This document shows positions 36,678 through 45,510 of a stretch of 51,689 bases of DNA, piece after piece. Source of the DNA: Minwuia sp. (GTDB lineage: Bacteria > Pseudomonadota > Alphaproteobacteria > Minwuiales > Minwuiaceae); contig JARGNO010000024.1 of the NCBI GenBank assembly GCA_029213165.1, positions 804-52,492 on the forward strand. Direction: 5' to 3'. The notes below the pieces were generated by a model. The model was not told the origin of the DNA. It saw nothing but the letters and a program-made list of their open reading frames with translations, and searched no databases. The stretch's first letter is position 1. Each line of letters opens with the position of its first letter. The position numbers and the translations under genes are program-made.

Positions 36678-37797
36678 CTACCCCGCCTCCGCCTCGCCGC
36701 CGCCGACGCGCTGGGCGAGGGCGGCTTCCATGAAGGCGTCGAGGTCGCCGTTGAGGACGTCCTGGGTATTGCCGGTTTCCTCTCCCGTGCGCAGGTCCTT
36801 CACCATCTGGTAGGGGTGCAGGACGTAGGAGCGGATCTGGTGGCCCCAGCCGATATCGCCCTTGGCGTCGTGCAGGGCCTGCTTCTCGGCCTCGCGGATC
36901 TGCAGTTCACGCTCATACAGCCGTGCCTTCAGCATCGACATGGCGGCGGCGCGGTTCTTGTGCTGGCTGCGGTCGTTCTGGCACTGCACCACGATCCCGG
37001 TCGGCTCATGCGTGATGCGCACTGCGGAATCGGTCCGGTTGACGTGCTGGCCGCCTGCGCCCGACGCCCGGTAGGTATCGACGCGCAGGTCCTTGTCCTC
37101 GATCTCGATATCGATCTCGTCATCAATCGCGGGAAAGGCCCCGACGGAGGCGAAGCTGGTGTGGCGGCGGCTCTGCGAATCATAGGGCGAGATCCGCACC
37201 AGCCGGTGCACGCCGCTTTCCGACTTCAGCCAGCCATAGGCATTGTGGCCCTGGACACGGACAGTGGCGGACTTGATGCCGGCCTCCTCACCGCCCGATT
37301 CCTCGATCCATTCGATCTTGTAGCCGCGCTTCTCTGCCCAGCGCACATACATGCGCAGCAGCATCTCGGCCCAGTCCTGGCTCTCGGTTCCGCCCGCCCC
37401 CGCATGGACTTCCAGATAGCTGTCGTTGCTGTCGGCCTCACCGGACAGCAACGCCTCCAGCGACAGCCGGTCGGCCTTTTCCTTCATGCCGCGCAGGGTG
37501 GCCTCGGCCTCCTCCACGGTATCGGAGTCGTCTTCTTCCTCACCCAGCGCGATCAGTTCGACCGAGTCGTCCAGCTCCTGTTCCATCTCACGCTGTCGCG
37601 TGATCGATTGGTCCAGGGTCGTGCGTTCCTTCATCAGCGCCTGGGCCCGGTCCGCGTCGTTCCACAGGTCCGGATCCTCGGCGAGGGCGTTCAGTTCATC
37701 GAGACGGCGCAGGGACTGATCCCAGTCAAAGACGCCTCCTCAGCAGTTCCAGTGACTGCTTGATGTCGGCGACCAATTGTTCGGTTTCGGCGCGCAT
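36678..37797 (-). CDS. prfB: Peptide chain release factor 2, made by programmed +1 frameshift
   Basis: RF2 ends translation at UGA and UAA. The zero frame runs from ATG 37797 ([19 protein letters not shown]) for 23 codons to CTT and a TGA at 37728-37726. Skipping T37728 continues as Asp-Trp-Asp-Gln-Ser into the +1 frame to the stop at 36678, for a total of 372 residues. The catalytic GGQ is in [15 protein letters not shown]. The stop-recognition tripeptide reads SPY (E. coli has SPF), a form I recall from alphaproteobacteria. ATG 37803 is an alternative start. Annotation as a 318-residue ORF from 37634 would miss the N-terminal domain. Confidence 0.96.
37725..37740 (-). promoter_or_regulatory. 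Programmed +1 frameshift site of prfB
   Basis: The minus strand reads AGGAGG CGT CTT TGA C. A perfect internal Shine-Dalgarno (37740-37735) sits 3 bases before the slippery CTT-TGA-C, the same spacing as in E. coli prfB. Low RF2 levels slow reading of TGA and allow the shift, giving autoregulation. Confidence 0.95.
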
Positions 37798-37896
37798 GGC
37801 CATTCAACCCCTTGGAAGGTATCGGGAAATCAGGTTCGGGAGCGGGAAGATACACGATGCGGCGCGACAGGGAAACCGGATGCGGTGCGACAGGTC

Positions 37897-39177
37897 TCAG
37901 AAGTGGTCCAGCAGGCGGTACCAGAGCCGTCCGAGGGTGACCAGTGGTCGCCGCAGCATCGGCCCGCCGGGGAAGTCCCGATGCGCCACATCGGCCATGA
38001 TGCGGAAACCGGCATCGTCGCCGCCAATCGCATCCGCGATCAGCTTTCCGGCAATGCCGGTGACCGCGACACCCTGGCCGGAGAAACCCTGCGCGTACCA
38101 GATCCGTTGACCGATGCGCCCCAGGTCCGGCAGCCGGTTACGGGTGATGGAGACCTTGCCGCCCCAGACCTCGGCCACCGGCGCCTCGGCCAGTTCCGGA
38201 TAGGTGACGGCAATCCGGCGGCGCAGCAGACCCGCCGCCTGCGGCCCGTCCTCCCGCCCCAGATAGCTCACGCCGCCACCGAACAGCAGCCGGTTGTCCG
38301 CAGTGAAGCGGAAGTAGTCGAGGACGTTGTTGTCGTCGCAGACACATTCATTGCCGGGCAGCAGCCGCTCCCTGACCTCCATCGGCAGGGGTTCGGTGGT
38401 CATGACCCAGGTGCCGACACCCAGCGCGCGTGGCTCGACCACCGGCAGCAGCCCGTCCAGATAGGCGTTGGCCGCCACGACGACATGTTCGGCGCGGATC
38501 GTGCCCTGACCGGTGGTGACAATGCCCCGTTCGGTGTCAATTGCGGTCGCCGCCACGTTCTCGTGCAGCTTCGCCCCGGCCTCCACCGCTGCACGGGCCA
38601 GACCGAGGCAGTATTTCAGGCTGTGCAGGTGACCGGCGGATGGGTCCAGCAAACCACCGTGAAACCGGTCCGAGCCGGTCAGGTCGATGGCCTCGGCGCG
38701 GTCGAGGACATGCAGCCGGTCCAGACCGAAGACATCCCGCAGGGCATCACGCTCCACCACCATGTGTTTCATGCGTGACGGTTTCACGGCGCCGCAGAAG
38801 AAGCCGCGCGCCAGATCGCAGTCGATGCGATAGCGCGAAACACGCGCATCGATCAGGCGGATCGCCCGCTCCGACAGCTCGAACAGCGCCAGCGCTGTTT
38901 CCCTGTCACAAAGGTCCAGCAGCCCGGTTGCCCCCGGGGCAAGCCCGGTGTTGATCTGGCCGCCATTGCGCCCGCTGGCGCCGCCGCCGATCCGCCCGGC
39001 GTCGATCAGCCGGACGTCCACACCCTGTTCCGCCAGTTCAAGCGCCACGCTGACGCCGGTCAGACCGCCCCCCACGACGCAGACGTCAGCCTGGACATCG
39101 CCGACCGGCAGGTCCGCGAAATCGGGTCGCCGCGCGGTCGCTTCATAGTAGGACCATGCTTCCGGTGGGATGCTCAT
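37897..39177 (-). CDS. FAD-dependent oxidoreductase of the gamma-glutamylputrescine oxidase/DAO family
   Basis: The product has 426 residues from ATG 39177, with GAGG 5 bases upstream. SYYEATARRPDF, then DVCVVGGGLTGVSVALELAE (FAD-binding GxGxxG), IGGGASGRNGGQ, and a C-terminal WYAQGFSGQGVAVTGIAGKL match PuuB-like oxidases. These oxidise gamma-glutamylputrescine or related amines to aldehydes; no other putrescine genes are nearby, so the substrate is open. The open frame extends to 39456, but the added part crosses the divergent promoter region and has no family match that I can see. Confidence 0.88.
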   Translation of the reverse strand: MSIPPEAWSYYEATARRPDFADLPVGDVQADVCVVGGGLTGVSVALELAEQGVDVRLIDAGRIGGGASGRNGGQINTGLAPGATGLLDLCDRETALALFELSERAIRLIDARVSRYRIDCDLARGFFCGAVKPSRMKHMVVERDALRDVFGLDRLHVLDRAEAIDLTGSDRFHGGLLDPSAGHLHSLKYCLGLARAAVEAGAKLHENVAATAIDTERGIVTTGQGTIRAEHVVVAANAYLDGLLPVVEPRALGVGTWVMTTEPLPMEVRERLLPGNECVCDDNNVLDYFRFTADNRLLFGGGVSYLGREDGPQAAGLLRRRIAVTYPELAEAPVAEVWGGKVSITRNRLPDLGRIGQRIWYAQGFSGQGVAVTGIAGKLIADAIGGDDAGFRIMADVAHRDFPGGPMLRRPLVTLGRLWYRLLDHF

Positions 39178-39312
39178 GCGTGCCTCATACGCGTCCCCGA
39201 TGCGGTGGGCAAGCGCCGGACTCAGGCATTGCAACATCCCGGTCCTGCGCCATATTGGGCACGCGCCGGGACGGTCGCGGAACCACACACGTCCGGAGAG
39301 GGGAACAGGTCC

Positions 39313-41166
39313 ATGGCGGCCATCGAGCCGACTTTGCAGATGTGGCTGGTCTTCGGCATCATTGCCGTAGCCGTGGTCGCCTATGCGACGGAGCGGTTCT
39401 CCATCGAGATGGTGTCGCTGTGCGTCGTGGCCTTCCTGTCGGCCCTGTTCTTCCACATGCCGCAGGTGGCACAGCCCGGCCTGCCGGAGATCACCACCAC
39501 GTCCCTGCTGGCCGGACTGGCTGATCCGGCCCTGATCTCGGTGCTTGCCCTGATGGTGGTGGGACAGGGAATCGTGCGGACCGGGGCGCTGGACAGTCCC
39601 GCCCGGCGCATGGTCTCACTGCGGCGGAAGCATCCGTTCCTGGCTGTCGCGGCGGCCCTGACCGCGGTCATGGTCCTCAGCGGATTCCTCAACAACACGC
39701 CGGTCGTGGTGATCTTCATTCCGATCATGGTGGTGATCGCGGACCGGATGCGGCGCAGCGCCAGCGGTCTGATGATTCCCCTCAGCTATGCCGCCATCCT
39801 GGGCGGCATGACGACGGTCATCGGCTCCTCGACCAACCTGCTGGTCTCCGCCGCCGCCGTCCGTTCCGGCCAGCCGAAGATCGAGTTCTTCGACATTACC
39901 GCCATTGGCATCGTGCTGGCCGGGGTCGGCATGATCTATGTCATCTTCGTCGCGCCACGCCTGCTGCCGGATCGCGCCACTCTGGCCCAGTCCCTGACCC
40001 ATGGGGTGGAGGGACGACAGTTCATTGCACAGATCGATGTCCGTGACGGTTCCTCCCTGGTGGGAGAGAAGCCGCGCGCGGGCCTGTTCCCCAGCATGCC
40101 CGGCATCACCGTGCGCCTGATCCAGCGGCGGGAGGAACAGATCCTGCCGCCGTTCGACGAAATCGAGTTGCAGGTCGGTGACGAACTGATCATCGCCGCC
40201 ACCCGCAAGTCGATCACCGAGGCGATGGCGCGGACACCGGATCTGCTGCAGGCGATGCATACCAGTGATGACCTGCCCCCACCGGAGGATGATGACGCCC
40301 CGATGGACAGGGACTTCCTGCTGGCGGAGGTCATTGTCGCCCCCGCCAGCAGGATGATCGGGCGCAATCTGGCGCAGATCGTGTTCCACACCCGCACCCG
40401 CTGCACCGTCATGGGTATCCAGCGCCGCAGCCGCATGATCCGTCAGGGGCTGAACGATATCCGGCTGGAGGCCGGCGATGTGCTGCTGACGCTCGGGCAT
40501 CGCAGCGATGTGCATCGCCTGCGGTTCAACCGCGATGTCATCCTGCAGGAATGGTCTGCCTATGACCTGCCGGCGCGGGAACTGGCAAAGCGGGCGGCCC
40601 TGATCTTCGGCGGCGTCGTGGTGACAGCGGCAACCGGCGTCCTGCCCATCGTCGTCGCGGCACTGGGCGGTGCGGTGCTGATGCTGGCCACCGGCTGCCT
40701 CAACATCCATCAGGCGTCCCGCGCGCTGGACCGGCGGGTGGCGGTGCTGGTCTGGGCGGCATTGGCCATGGGCACCGCGCTGCATGGCACCGGCGGCGCC
40801 GACTATGTGGCGCAGCAACTCATGGCCGTGCTGGACGGTGCGCCGCCGCTGGTCATCCTTTCCAGCTTCTTCCTGCTGGTCGCCTGCTTCACCAACGTGC
40901 TGTCGAACAATGCCACCGCGGTGCTGTTCACCCCCATAGGCATCGGCCTGGCCGACCAGCTGGGGGTTCCGCCGGTCGCCTTCATCTACGCCGCGCTGTT
41001 CGGAGCCAACTGTTCCTTCGCGACCCCGATGGGGTACCAGACAAACCTGCTGGTCATGGGGCCGGGCCACTACCGGTTCAGCGACTACCTGAAGGCAGGT
41101 CTGCCCTTGCTGCTGCTGATCTGGCTGACATTTACCTGCGTTGCGGCGCTTGCATTCGACCTTTGA
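39313..41166 (+). CDS. DASS/SLC13-type membrane transporter with two RCK_C (TrkA-C) domains
   Basis: The product has 617 residues from ATG 39313 (AGGGG upstream). There are about 12 transmembrane helices in two halves, split by a cytoplasmic region (about 215-430) with two TrkA-C domains (GEKPRAGLFPSMPGITVRLI, then GRNLAQIVFHTRTRCTVMGI). The two repeat signatures LSGFLNNTPVVVIFIP and TNVLSNNATAVLFTP and the substrate loops IGSSTNLLV and TPMGYQTNLLV are those of SLC13 anion transporters for dicarboxylates, sulfate or tungstate. This domain order is typical of bacterial sulfate/SLC13-like permeases; the substrate is not determined. It is divergent from the oxidoreductase gene. Confidence 0.9.
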   Translation: MAAIEPTLQMWLVFGIIAVAVVAYATERFSIEMVSLCVVAFLSALFFHMPQVAQPGLPEITTTSLLAGLADPALISVLALMVVGQGIVRTGALDSPARRMVSLRRKHPFLAVAAALTAVMVLSGFLNNTPVVVIFIPIMVVIADRMRRSASGLMIPLSYAAILGGMTTVIGSSTNLLVSAAAVRSGQPKIEFFDITAIGIVLAGVGMIYVIFVAPRLLPDRATLAQSLTHGVEGRQFIAQIDVRDGSSLVGEKPRAGLFPSMPGITVRLIQRREEQILPPFDEIELQVGDELIIAATRKSITEAMARTPDLLQAMHTSDDLPPPEDDDAPMDRDFLLAEVIVAPASRMIGRNLAQIVFHTRTRCTVMGIQRRSRMIRQGLNDIRLEAGDVLLTLGHRSDVHRLRFNRDVILQEWSAYDLPARELAKRAALIFGGVVVTAATGVLPIVVAALGGAVLMLATGCLNIHQASRALDRRVAVLVWAALAMGTALHGTGGADYVAQQLMAVLDGAPPLVILSSFFLLVACFTNVLSNNATAVLFTPIGIGLADQLGVPPVAFIYAALFGANCSFATPMGYQTNLLVMGPGHYRFSDYLKAGLPLLLLIWLTFTCVAALAFDL

Positions 41167-41321
41167 ACCATTCGGTGCAATGATGCGCCCGGCATTGCCC
41201 AGCGGCGTATCGGTTGGACAATGCAGCAATTCGAAGCACGTGATCGGGGCAGGACTTGCCAGGCATCACGGCATGGCGACCCTTGTACAGTGGTCCAGCG
41301 GCCTCCGGGGAGCCCGAGCAG

Positions 41322-41849
41322 ATGGACGTGATCTGGCAACCATTTGAACGTGAGTACCGGTCGCTGGGTGTGACAGCGGATTTCAACATCGATCTGGCCC
41401 TGGAGTTCGACAACAGGCTGCCGGATTCGCTGCTCGCCCTTTGGGCTTCCCGGCACAGCGACGGTCGATTGCCGGCCCGCACGGACTTCGACATGGCCAG
41501 TCTGCGTCCCTACCTCGGATGGTTGTGCCTGCAGCGTGTCACGCCAGACAGGTCCGACATGGTCCTTTCGCTGGTCGGCACGAAGATCGTCGAGAATGTG
41601 GGGCGCGATTCGACCGGCAGGACCCTGAGCGAGATCCTGCCTGCGGGTGTGCGGAATATCGCGATGCAGCTTCTCAGGTATCCACGCCCCCTGCGCCTGT
41701 GGGGAGCTGCTGCCTGGCGCAGGCGGGAATACCTGCGCCACGAGGCCCTGATGCTGCCGCTTGCCCACGATGGCATCGAGGTGGATCAGGCCATGATACT
41801 GGCCCAGTTCTACAGGTCACCGGACCAACCGCACCGCATCCAAGCCTGA
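41322..41849 (+). CDS. PAS_5-family PAS domain protein
   Basis: The product has 175 residues from ATG 41322, with GGGGAG 8 bases upstream. The segment LLALWASRHSDGRLPARTDFD, followed by SLVGTKIVENVGRDSTGRTL, is the recognisable PAS_5 pattern that is widespread and often multi-copy in Rhodospirillales. There is no output domain. A role in sensing is inferred from the fold only. It lies alone between the transporter and an LLM oxidoreductase, with a 155-base upstream gap in which I saw no convincing promoter. Confidence 0.8.
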   Translation: MDVIWQPFEREYRSLGVTADFNIDLALEFDNRLPDSLLALWASRHSDGRLPARTDFDMASLRPYLGWLCLQRVTPDRSDMVLSLVGTKIVENVGRDSTGRTLSEILPAGVRNIAMQLLRYPRPLRLWGAAAWRRREYLRHEALMLPLAHDGIEVDQAMILAQFYRSPDQPHRIQA

Positions 41850-41949
41850 GGATCGCGCAGGGGCCGTCTGCGACTTGCAACCTGTAACCGCCCTCCGGGA
41901 TCACGCATCATGCATTTCATCATCTGACGGTCGGGGGGAGGAAAGACCG

Positions 41950-42963
41950 ATGACGCCACCATTGAGAATCGGAGTCGCCTACGATTTCCGCAATCCACCG
42001 GATTCCGGCATCGCCAACCCGGACCTCTACGCATCGATCATGGATCAGGTGGCCTGGCTGGACACACTGGGCCTCGACCTTGCCTGGTTCACCGAGCATC
42101 ACTTCCTCGACGATGGTTACCTGCCGTCATGGATACCGGTCGCCGCCGCGATGGCGGCGCGCACGAAGCATGTGCGCCTGTCGTCCGACATCTGCCTGAT
42201 GCCCTTCCAGAATCCCGTACGGCTGGCCGAGGATCTGGCCGTCATCGACAACATCAGCAACGGGCGGGTCGAAATCGGCATCGGCATGGGCTACGCGCCG
42301 CACGAATTCCGCGGCTTCGGCATTCCCGTGAAGCAGCGGGTGTCGCGCACGGAGGAGGGGATAGCCGTCCTGCAGCACTGCTTCTCCGGCGAGAAGTTCA
42401 GTTTCACCGGCAAGCGCTACCGGTTCGAGGATGTGATCATCAAGCCCGGCTTCGTGCAGCCCGGCGGACCGCCCCTCTGGATCGCCGCCATGTCAGAGGC
42501 GGGTGCCCGTCGCGCCGCCCGCTTCGGCACCAACCTGCTGCCCCAGGGCACCCGGGCGGAAGTGCTGGACCCCTGGCGGCAGGACATGGCGGCACAGGGC
42601 ATCGACCCGGCGACGCGGCGTGTCGGCATCATCAGGTCCTGCCTCGTCACCGACGATCCGGAGCGCGACTGGCCCGCCGTGAAACGGGCCGAACGCTACC
42701 GCATGGAGGTCTACCTGCGCTTCAACCGCGAGTCCGGCGATGGGCTCTCCAGCACCACCGACCAGGGCCGCATTCCGCAGAGCTGGGTGGTCGGCGACGT
42801 CGATCACTGCGTGCAGGAACTGACCGGGTTCGTCCGCGAATTCGGCATCACCGACCTGGTCACCTGGGCCGTCCCGCCCGGCATGACCACCGAACAGATG
42901 AACCCGCACCTGGAAAAATTCGTCGGGGAGGTGGCACCGCGGCTGAAGGCGGCGGTGGGGTAG
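41950..42963 (+). CDS. LLM-class (bacterial luciferase-like) flavin-dependent oxidoreductase
   Basis: The product has 337 residues from ATG 41950 with GGGGGGAGG upstream; the longer frame from 41875 lacks a ribosome binding site. A TIM-barrel monooxygenase pattern is visible: WFTEHHFLDDGYLPSW, TKHVRLSSDICLMPFQNPVRLAEDLAVIDNISNGRVEIGIGMGY, and the C-terminal dimer region. It would use FMNH2 supplied by a separate reductase. The family acts on alkanesulfonates, long-chain alkanes and aldehydes; no partner gene identifies the substrate. Confidence 0.9.
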   Translation: MTPPLRIGVAYDFRNPPDSGIANPDLYASIMDQVAWLDTLGLDLAWFTEHHFLDDGYLPSWIPVAAAMAARTKHVRLSSDICLMPFQNPVRLAEDLAVIDNISNGRVEIGIGMGYAPHEFRGFGIPVKQRVSRTEEGIAVLQHCFSGEKFSFTGKRYRFEDVIIKPGFVQPGGPPLWIAAMSEAGARRAARFGTNLLPQGTRAEVLDPWRQDMAAQGIDPATRRVGIIRSCLVTDDPERDWPAVKRAERYRMEVYLRFNRESGDGLSSTTDQGRIPQSWVVGDVDHCVQELTGFVREFGITDLVTWAVPPGMTTEQMNPHLEKFVGEVAPRLKAAVG

Positions 42964-43008
42964 GCGCGGCATCGCCGACGAGGTGGCTCCGCTCCTGAAA
43001 TCAGCTTC

Positions 43009-43515
43009 TTACGATTGATCCGCCTCAAAATCGGAAACAGGCGGGGCAGTATTGACGCATTCGAGAAGGAAGAAGATGTACCTCAAGGTGGCAACAGGAA
43101 CCGCGATCATCAGCGAAAAACTCACGATCTGCTCAAAATCCCCTCCTGCGCCTGCAAGAATTTTTCCGGCCAAGAGATTCTCGACGAAATCAAACCAGAA
43201 AAACCAAACCGTGATCGAGCCAACAAACAGGACAACAGCCGTTGCAAGAAGCATGGAATGATATTCACGCCTTGATAGAAAAATTCCTTCTATGAAGACA
43301 AGAAACAATTTCTCCCTCTTCGCAACCAGGGGATTCAATATGAAAAGCCCGGCAACTATGATCCCAATAGCCTTGCCGTGAAACTCCAGCGCCTCAAATA
43401 AAAACATCAGGGAGCAGAATGCTCCCACAGTCAGGAAAAAATACAGAACAACGTAGCGAAGATGCGATACGAACATAGCCAGCCAACGACTGATGGTATT
43501 TCGACCAGCTATCAC
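43009..43515 (-). CDS. Hypothetical four-helix integral membrane protein
   Basis: I do not recognise the family. The product has 168 residues (GTG 43515; ATG 43476 is an alternative) with four predicted transmembrane helices: about 20-42, 48-62, 88-110 and 131-152. It is rich in Phe and hydrophobic, with a short acidic C-terminus (VSDFEADQS). The gene follows dgcA by 4 bases on the same strand, but its base composition is clearly lower in GC and its codon use (AAA, TTT, ATA) differs from its neighbours, suggesting recent acquisition. Function unknown. Confidence 0.7.
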   Translation of the reverse strand: MIAGRNTISRWLAMFVSHLRYVVLYFFLTVGAFCSLMFLFEALEFHGKAIGIIVAGLFILNPLVAKREKLFLVFIEGIFLSRREYHSMLLATAVVLFVGSITVWFFWFDFVENLLAGKILAGAGGDFEQIVSFSLMIAVPVATLRYIFFLLECVNTAPPVSDFEADQS

Positions 43516-43519
43516 GTCC

Positions 43520-44503
43520 TCAGCCCCACAGTTCCGGCCCCGCAGGACTCACGGTCGAACCGTCGAAGGTCAGGCCCGGTTCGCGGTCCTGTTTCAGCAT
43601 CAGCGGGCCGTCGACATCGACGAAGTCCGCGCCCTGGGCGACCAGCAGGGCCGGGGCCATGGCGAGGCTGGTGGCGACCATGCAGCCGACCATGACCTGG
43701 AACCCCTGGTCACGGGCGGCGTCGCGCAGGCGCAGGGCCTCGGTCAGGCCGCCGGTCTTGTCCAGCTTGATGTTGACGATGTCGTAGCGGCCCTGCAGCG
43801 CGGAGAGGCTGTCCGTGGCATGGCAGCTTTCGTCGGCGCAGATCGGCACCGCGCGGCTGACGGTGCCCAGCGCGGCATCATCACCGGCCCGCAGGGGTTG
43901 TTCGATCATCCGCACGTCCAGTTCGGCGAAGGCGGCGAACAGGTCGTTCAACTGCTCGGGCTTCCAGCCCTCGTTGGCATCGACCACCAGTGTCGAACCG
44001 GGCGCGGCAGCGCGCACGGCGCGGGCGCGGGCTACATCGCCCTCCGGATTGCCGAGCTTCAGTTTCAGCAGCGGACGATGCGCCTCCCGCGCCGCGACCT
44101 CAGCCATCTTCTCCGGGTCATCCAGGGTCACCGTGAAGGCCGTCGTGACAGGCCCGGGCGCGGGCAGCCCGGCCAGTTCATGCACCGGCTTGCCCGACAG
44201 CTTCGCCTCCAGATCCCAGAGCGCACAATCAACCGCGTTGCGGGCCGCCCCGGCGACCATCAGGTCCAGCAGGGCCTCACGGTCGGCCCCGCCCTCGATG
44301 GCCTTCTGCGCCTCCGAAATCTGCTTCTCCACCTTCTCGAAGGTCTCGCCGTAGCGCCGGTAGGGCACGCATTCGCCCCGGCCCGTGAAGCCATCCTGCG
44401 TCACCTGGGCGACCAGTACTTCCGCCGTGGTCTTGGTGCCGCGGGAGATGCGAAAGGTGCCCCGGATCGGCCAGATCTCCCGCTGAAACGAAAGCTGCCT
44501 CAC
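43520..44503 (-). CDS. dgcA: DgcA-type dipeptide epimerase / N-acetyl-D-glutamate racemase (enolase superfamily)
   Basis: The product has 327 residues with the muconate-lactonising/dipeptide-epimerase arrangement: KLKLG with catalytic K147 and K149, metal ligands D175 (VVDANEG), E201 (IEQPL) and D224 (ADES), and a second-face lysine K246 (NIKLDK). RGECVPYRRYGET is typical of L-Ala-D/L-Glu epimerase relatives. The GTG start overlaps the dgcN stop as GTGA. Paired with DgcN, it fits the D-glutamate route in which N-acetyl-D-Glu is racemised to N-acetyl-L-Glu; cell-wall dipeptide recycling is the alternative. Confidence 0.88.
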   Translation of the reverse strand: MRQLSFQREIWPIRGTFRISRGTKTTAEVLVAQVTQDGFTGRGECVPYRRYGETFEKVEKQISEAQKAIEGGADREALLDLMVAGAARNAVDCALWDLEAKLSGKPVHELAGLPAPGPVTTAFTVTLDDPEKMAEVAAREAHRPLLKLKLGNPEGDVARARAVRAAAPGSTLVVDANEGWKPEQLNDLFAAFAELDVRMIEQPLRAGDDAALGTVSRAVPICADESCHATDSLSALQGRYDIVNIKLDKTGGLTEALRLRDAARDQGFQVMVGCMVATSLAMAPALLVAQGADFVDVDGPLMLKQDREPGLTFDGSTVSPAGPELWG

Positions 44504-45510
44504 GCCAGTGCATCGACCAGCGCGGCCACCCCCGTACGGACCGGGTCAACGGTCGGCAGGCCGTGCTGGTCGGCAATCTGTTTCAGGCAGTCGGCGGCCT
44601 CTGCCTCCGGCAGGGCGCTGGTATTGACGGCAATGCCGATGCAGCGGGCTGCCGGGTTGGTCAGACGTGCCGCCTCCACATGGCCCCGGATGCAGGCGTC
44701 AATCGCCGGAATCGGATGCTCGACATTGCGCATCTTGCGCCGTGTCGGCTCATGGCAGAGCACAAGGGCGTCGGGCTGGGAGCCATGGACCAGCCCCATC
44801 GTCACCCCGGCGAAGGAGGGATGAAACAACGACCCCTGCCCCTCCATCACGTCCCAATGGTCGGGGTCATTCGCCGGGCCCAGCACCTCGGCCGCGCCGG
44901 AAATGAAATCGGCGACCACCGCATCGACGGAGATTCCGGAACCGGCAATGAAGATCCCGGTCTGTCCCGTGGCGCGGAAATCCGCCTTCCAGCCTCTGGC
45001 CTGCATTTCTGCTGCGATGGCGAGCGAGGTGTACATCTTGCCGACGGAACAGTCGGTGCCGACCGTCAGCAAGCGCTTGCCCGAACGCTTCGTTCCCTTG
45101 CCTGTCGGCAGGGAGCCTGTCGGATGGCGCACGTCGAACAGATTGCGCCCGGTGCGTTTCGCGGCCTCCGCCACGCGGGGTTGGGCGGCCAGCCGCATGT
45201 GCAGGCCGGAGGCCACATCCATGCCGCTTTCCAGCGCCTCCACGATGGCCGCGACCCAGTGGTCCGGCAGTATGCCACCGGGATTGACGGCACCGATCAC
45301 CAGGGTCTCGGCCCCGGCCTGCCGTCCCTGCGCCACCGTCATGTCGGAAAGGCCAAGATCTGCCTTGCAGTCGGCGAAACGCACCTGGCCGATGCAGTCA
45401 TCGCGTCGCCAGTGGACCACACCGGTCGCCGTCTTGGCGGCAAGCTGGTCATGTACATCGCCCAGGAACATCAGGTAGGGCGCGCGAATCTCGATAGTGG
45501 CGGTACTCAT
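44500..45510 (-). CDS. dgcN: DgcN-type N-acetyltransferase (DUF1611, P-loop)
   Basis: The product has 336 residues of the DUF1611 family. A P-loop GTDCSVGKM (151-159) follows an N-terminal domain with APYLMFLGDVHDQLAAKTATGV. DVMEGQGSLFHPSFAGVTMGLVHG is a strong family segment. Members partnered with DgcA were shown in marine bacteria to N-acetylate D-glutamate. The gene sits directly upstream of dgcA and 4 bases overlap the gamma-carbonic anhydrase gene, so the three are one operon. Confidence 0.88.
   Translation of the reverse strand: MSTATIEIRAPYLMFLGDVHDQLAAKTATGVVHWRRDDCIGQVRFADCKADLGLSDMTVAQGRQAGAETLVIGAVNPGGILPDHWVAAIVEALESGMDVASGLHMRLAAQPRVAEAAKRTGRNLFDVRHPTGSLPTGKGTKRSGKRLLTVGTDCSVGKMYTSLAIAAEMQARGWKADFRATGQTGIFIAGSGISVDAVVADFISGAAEVLGPANDPDHWDVMEGQGSLFHPSFAGVTMGLVHGSQPDALVLCHEPTRRKMRNVEHPIPAIDACIRGHVEAARLTNPAARCIGIAVNTSALPEAEAADCLKQIADQHGLPTVDPVRTGVAALVDALA

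Noticed and set aside
39178-39456. N-terminal extension of the PuuB-like oxidase frame
   Set aside because: It crosses the divergent intergenic region and the transporter start; the family N-terminus begins at ATG 39177.
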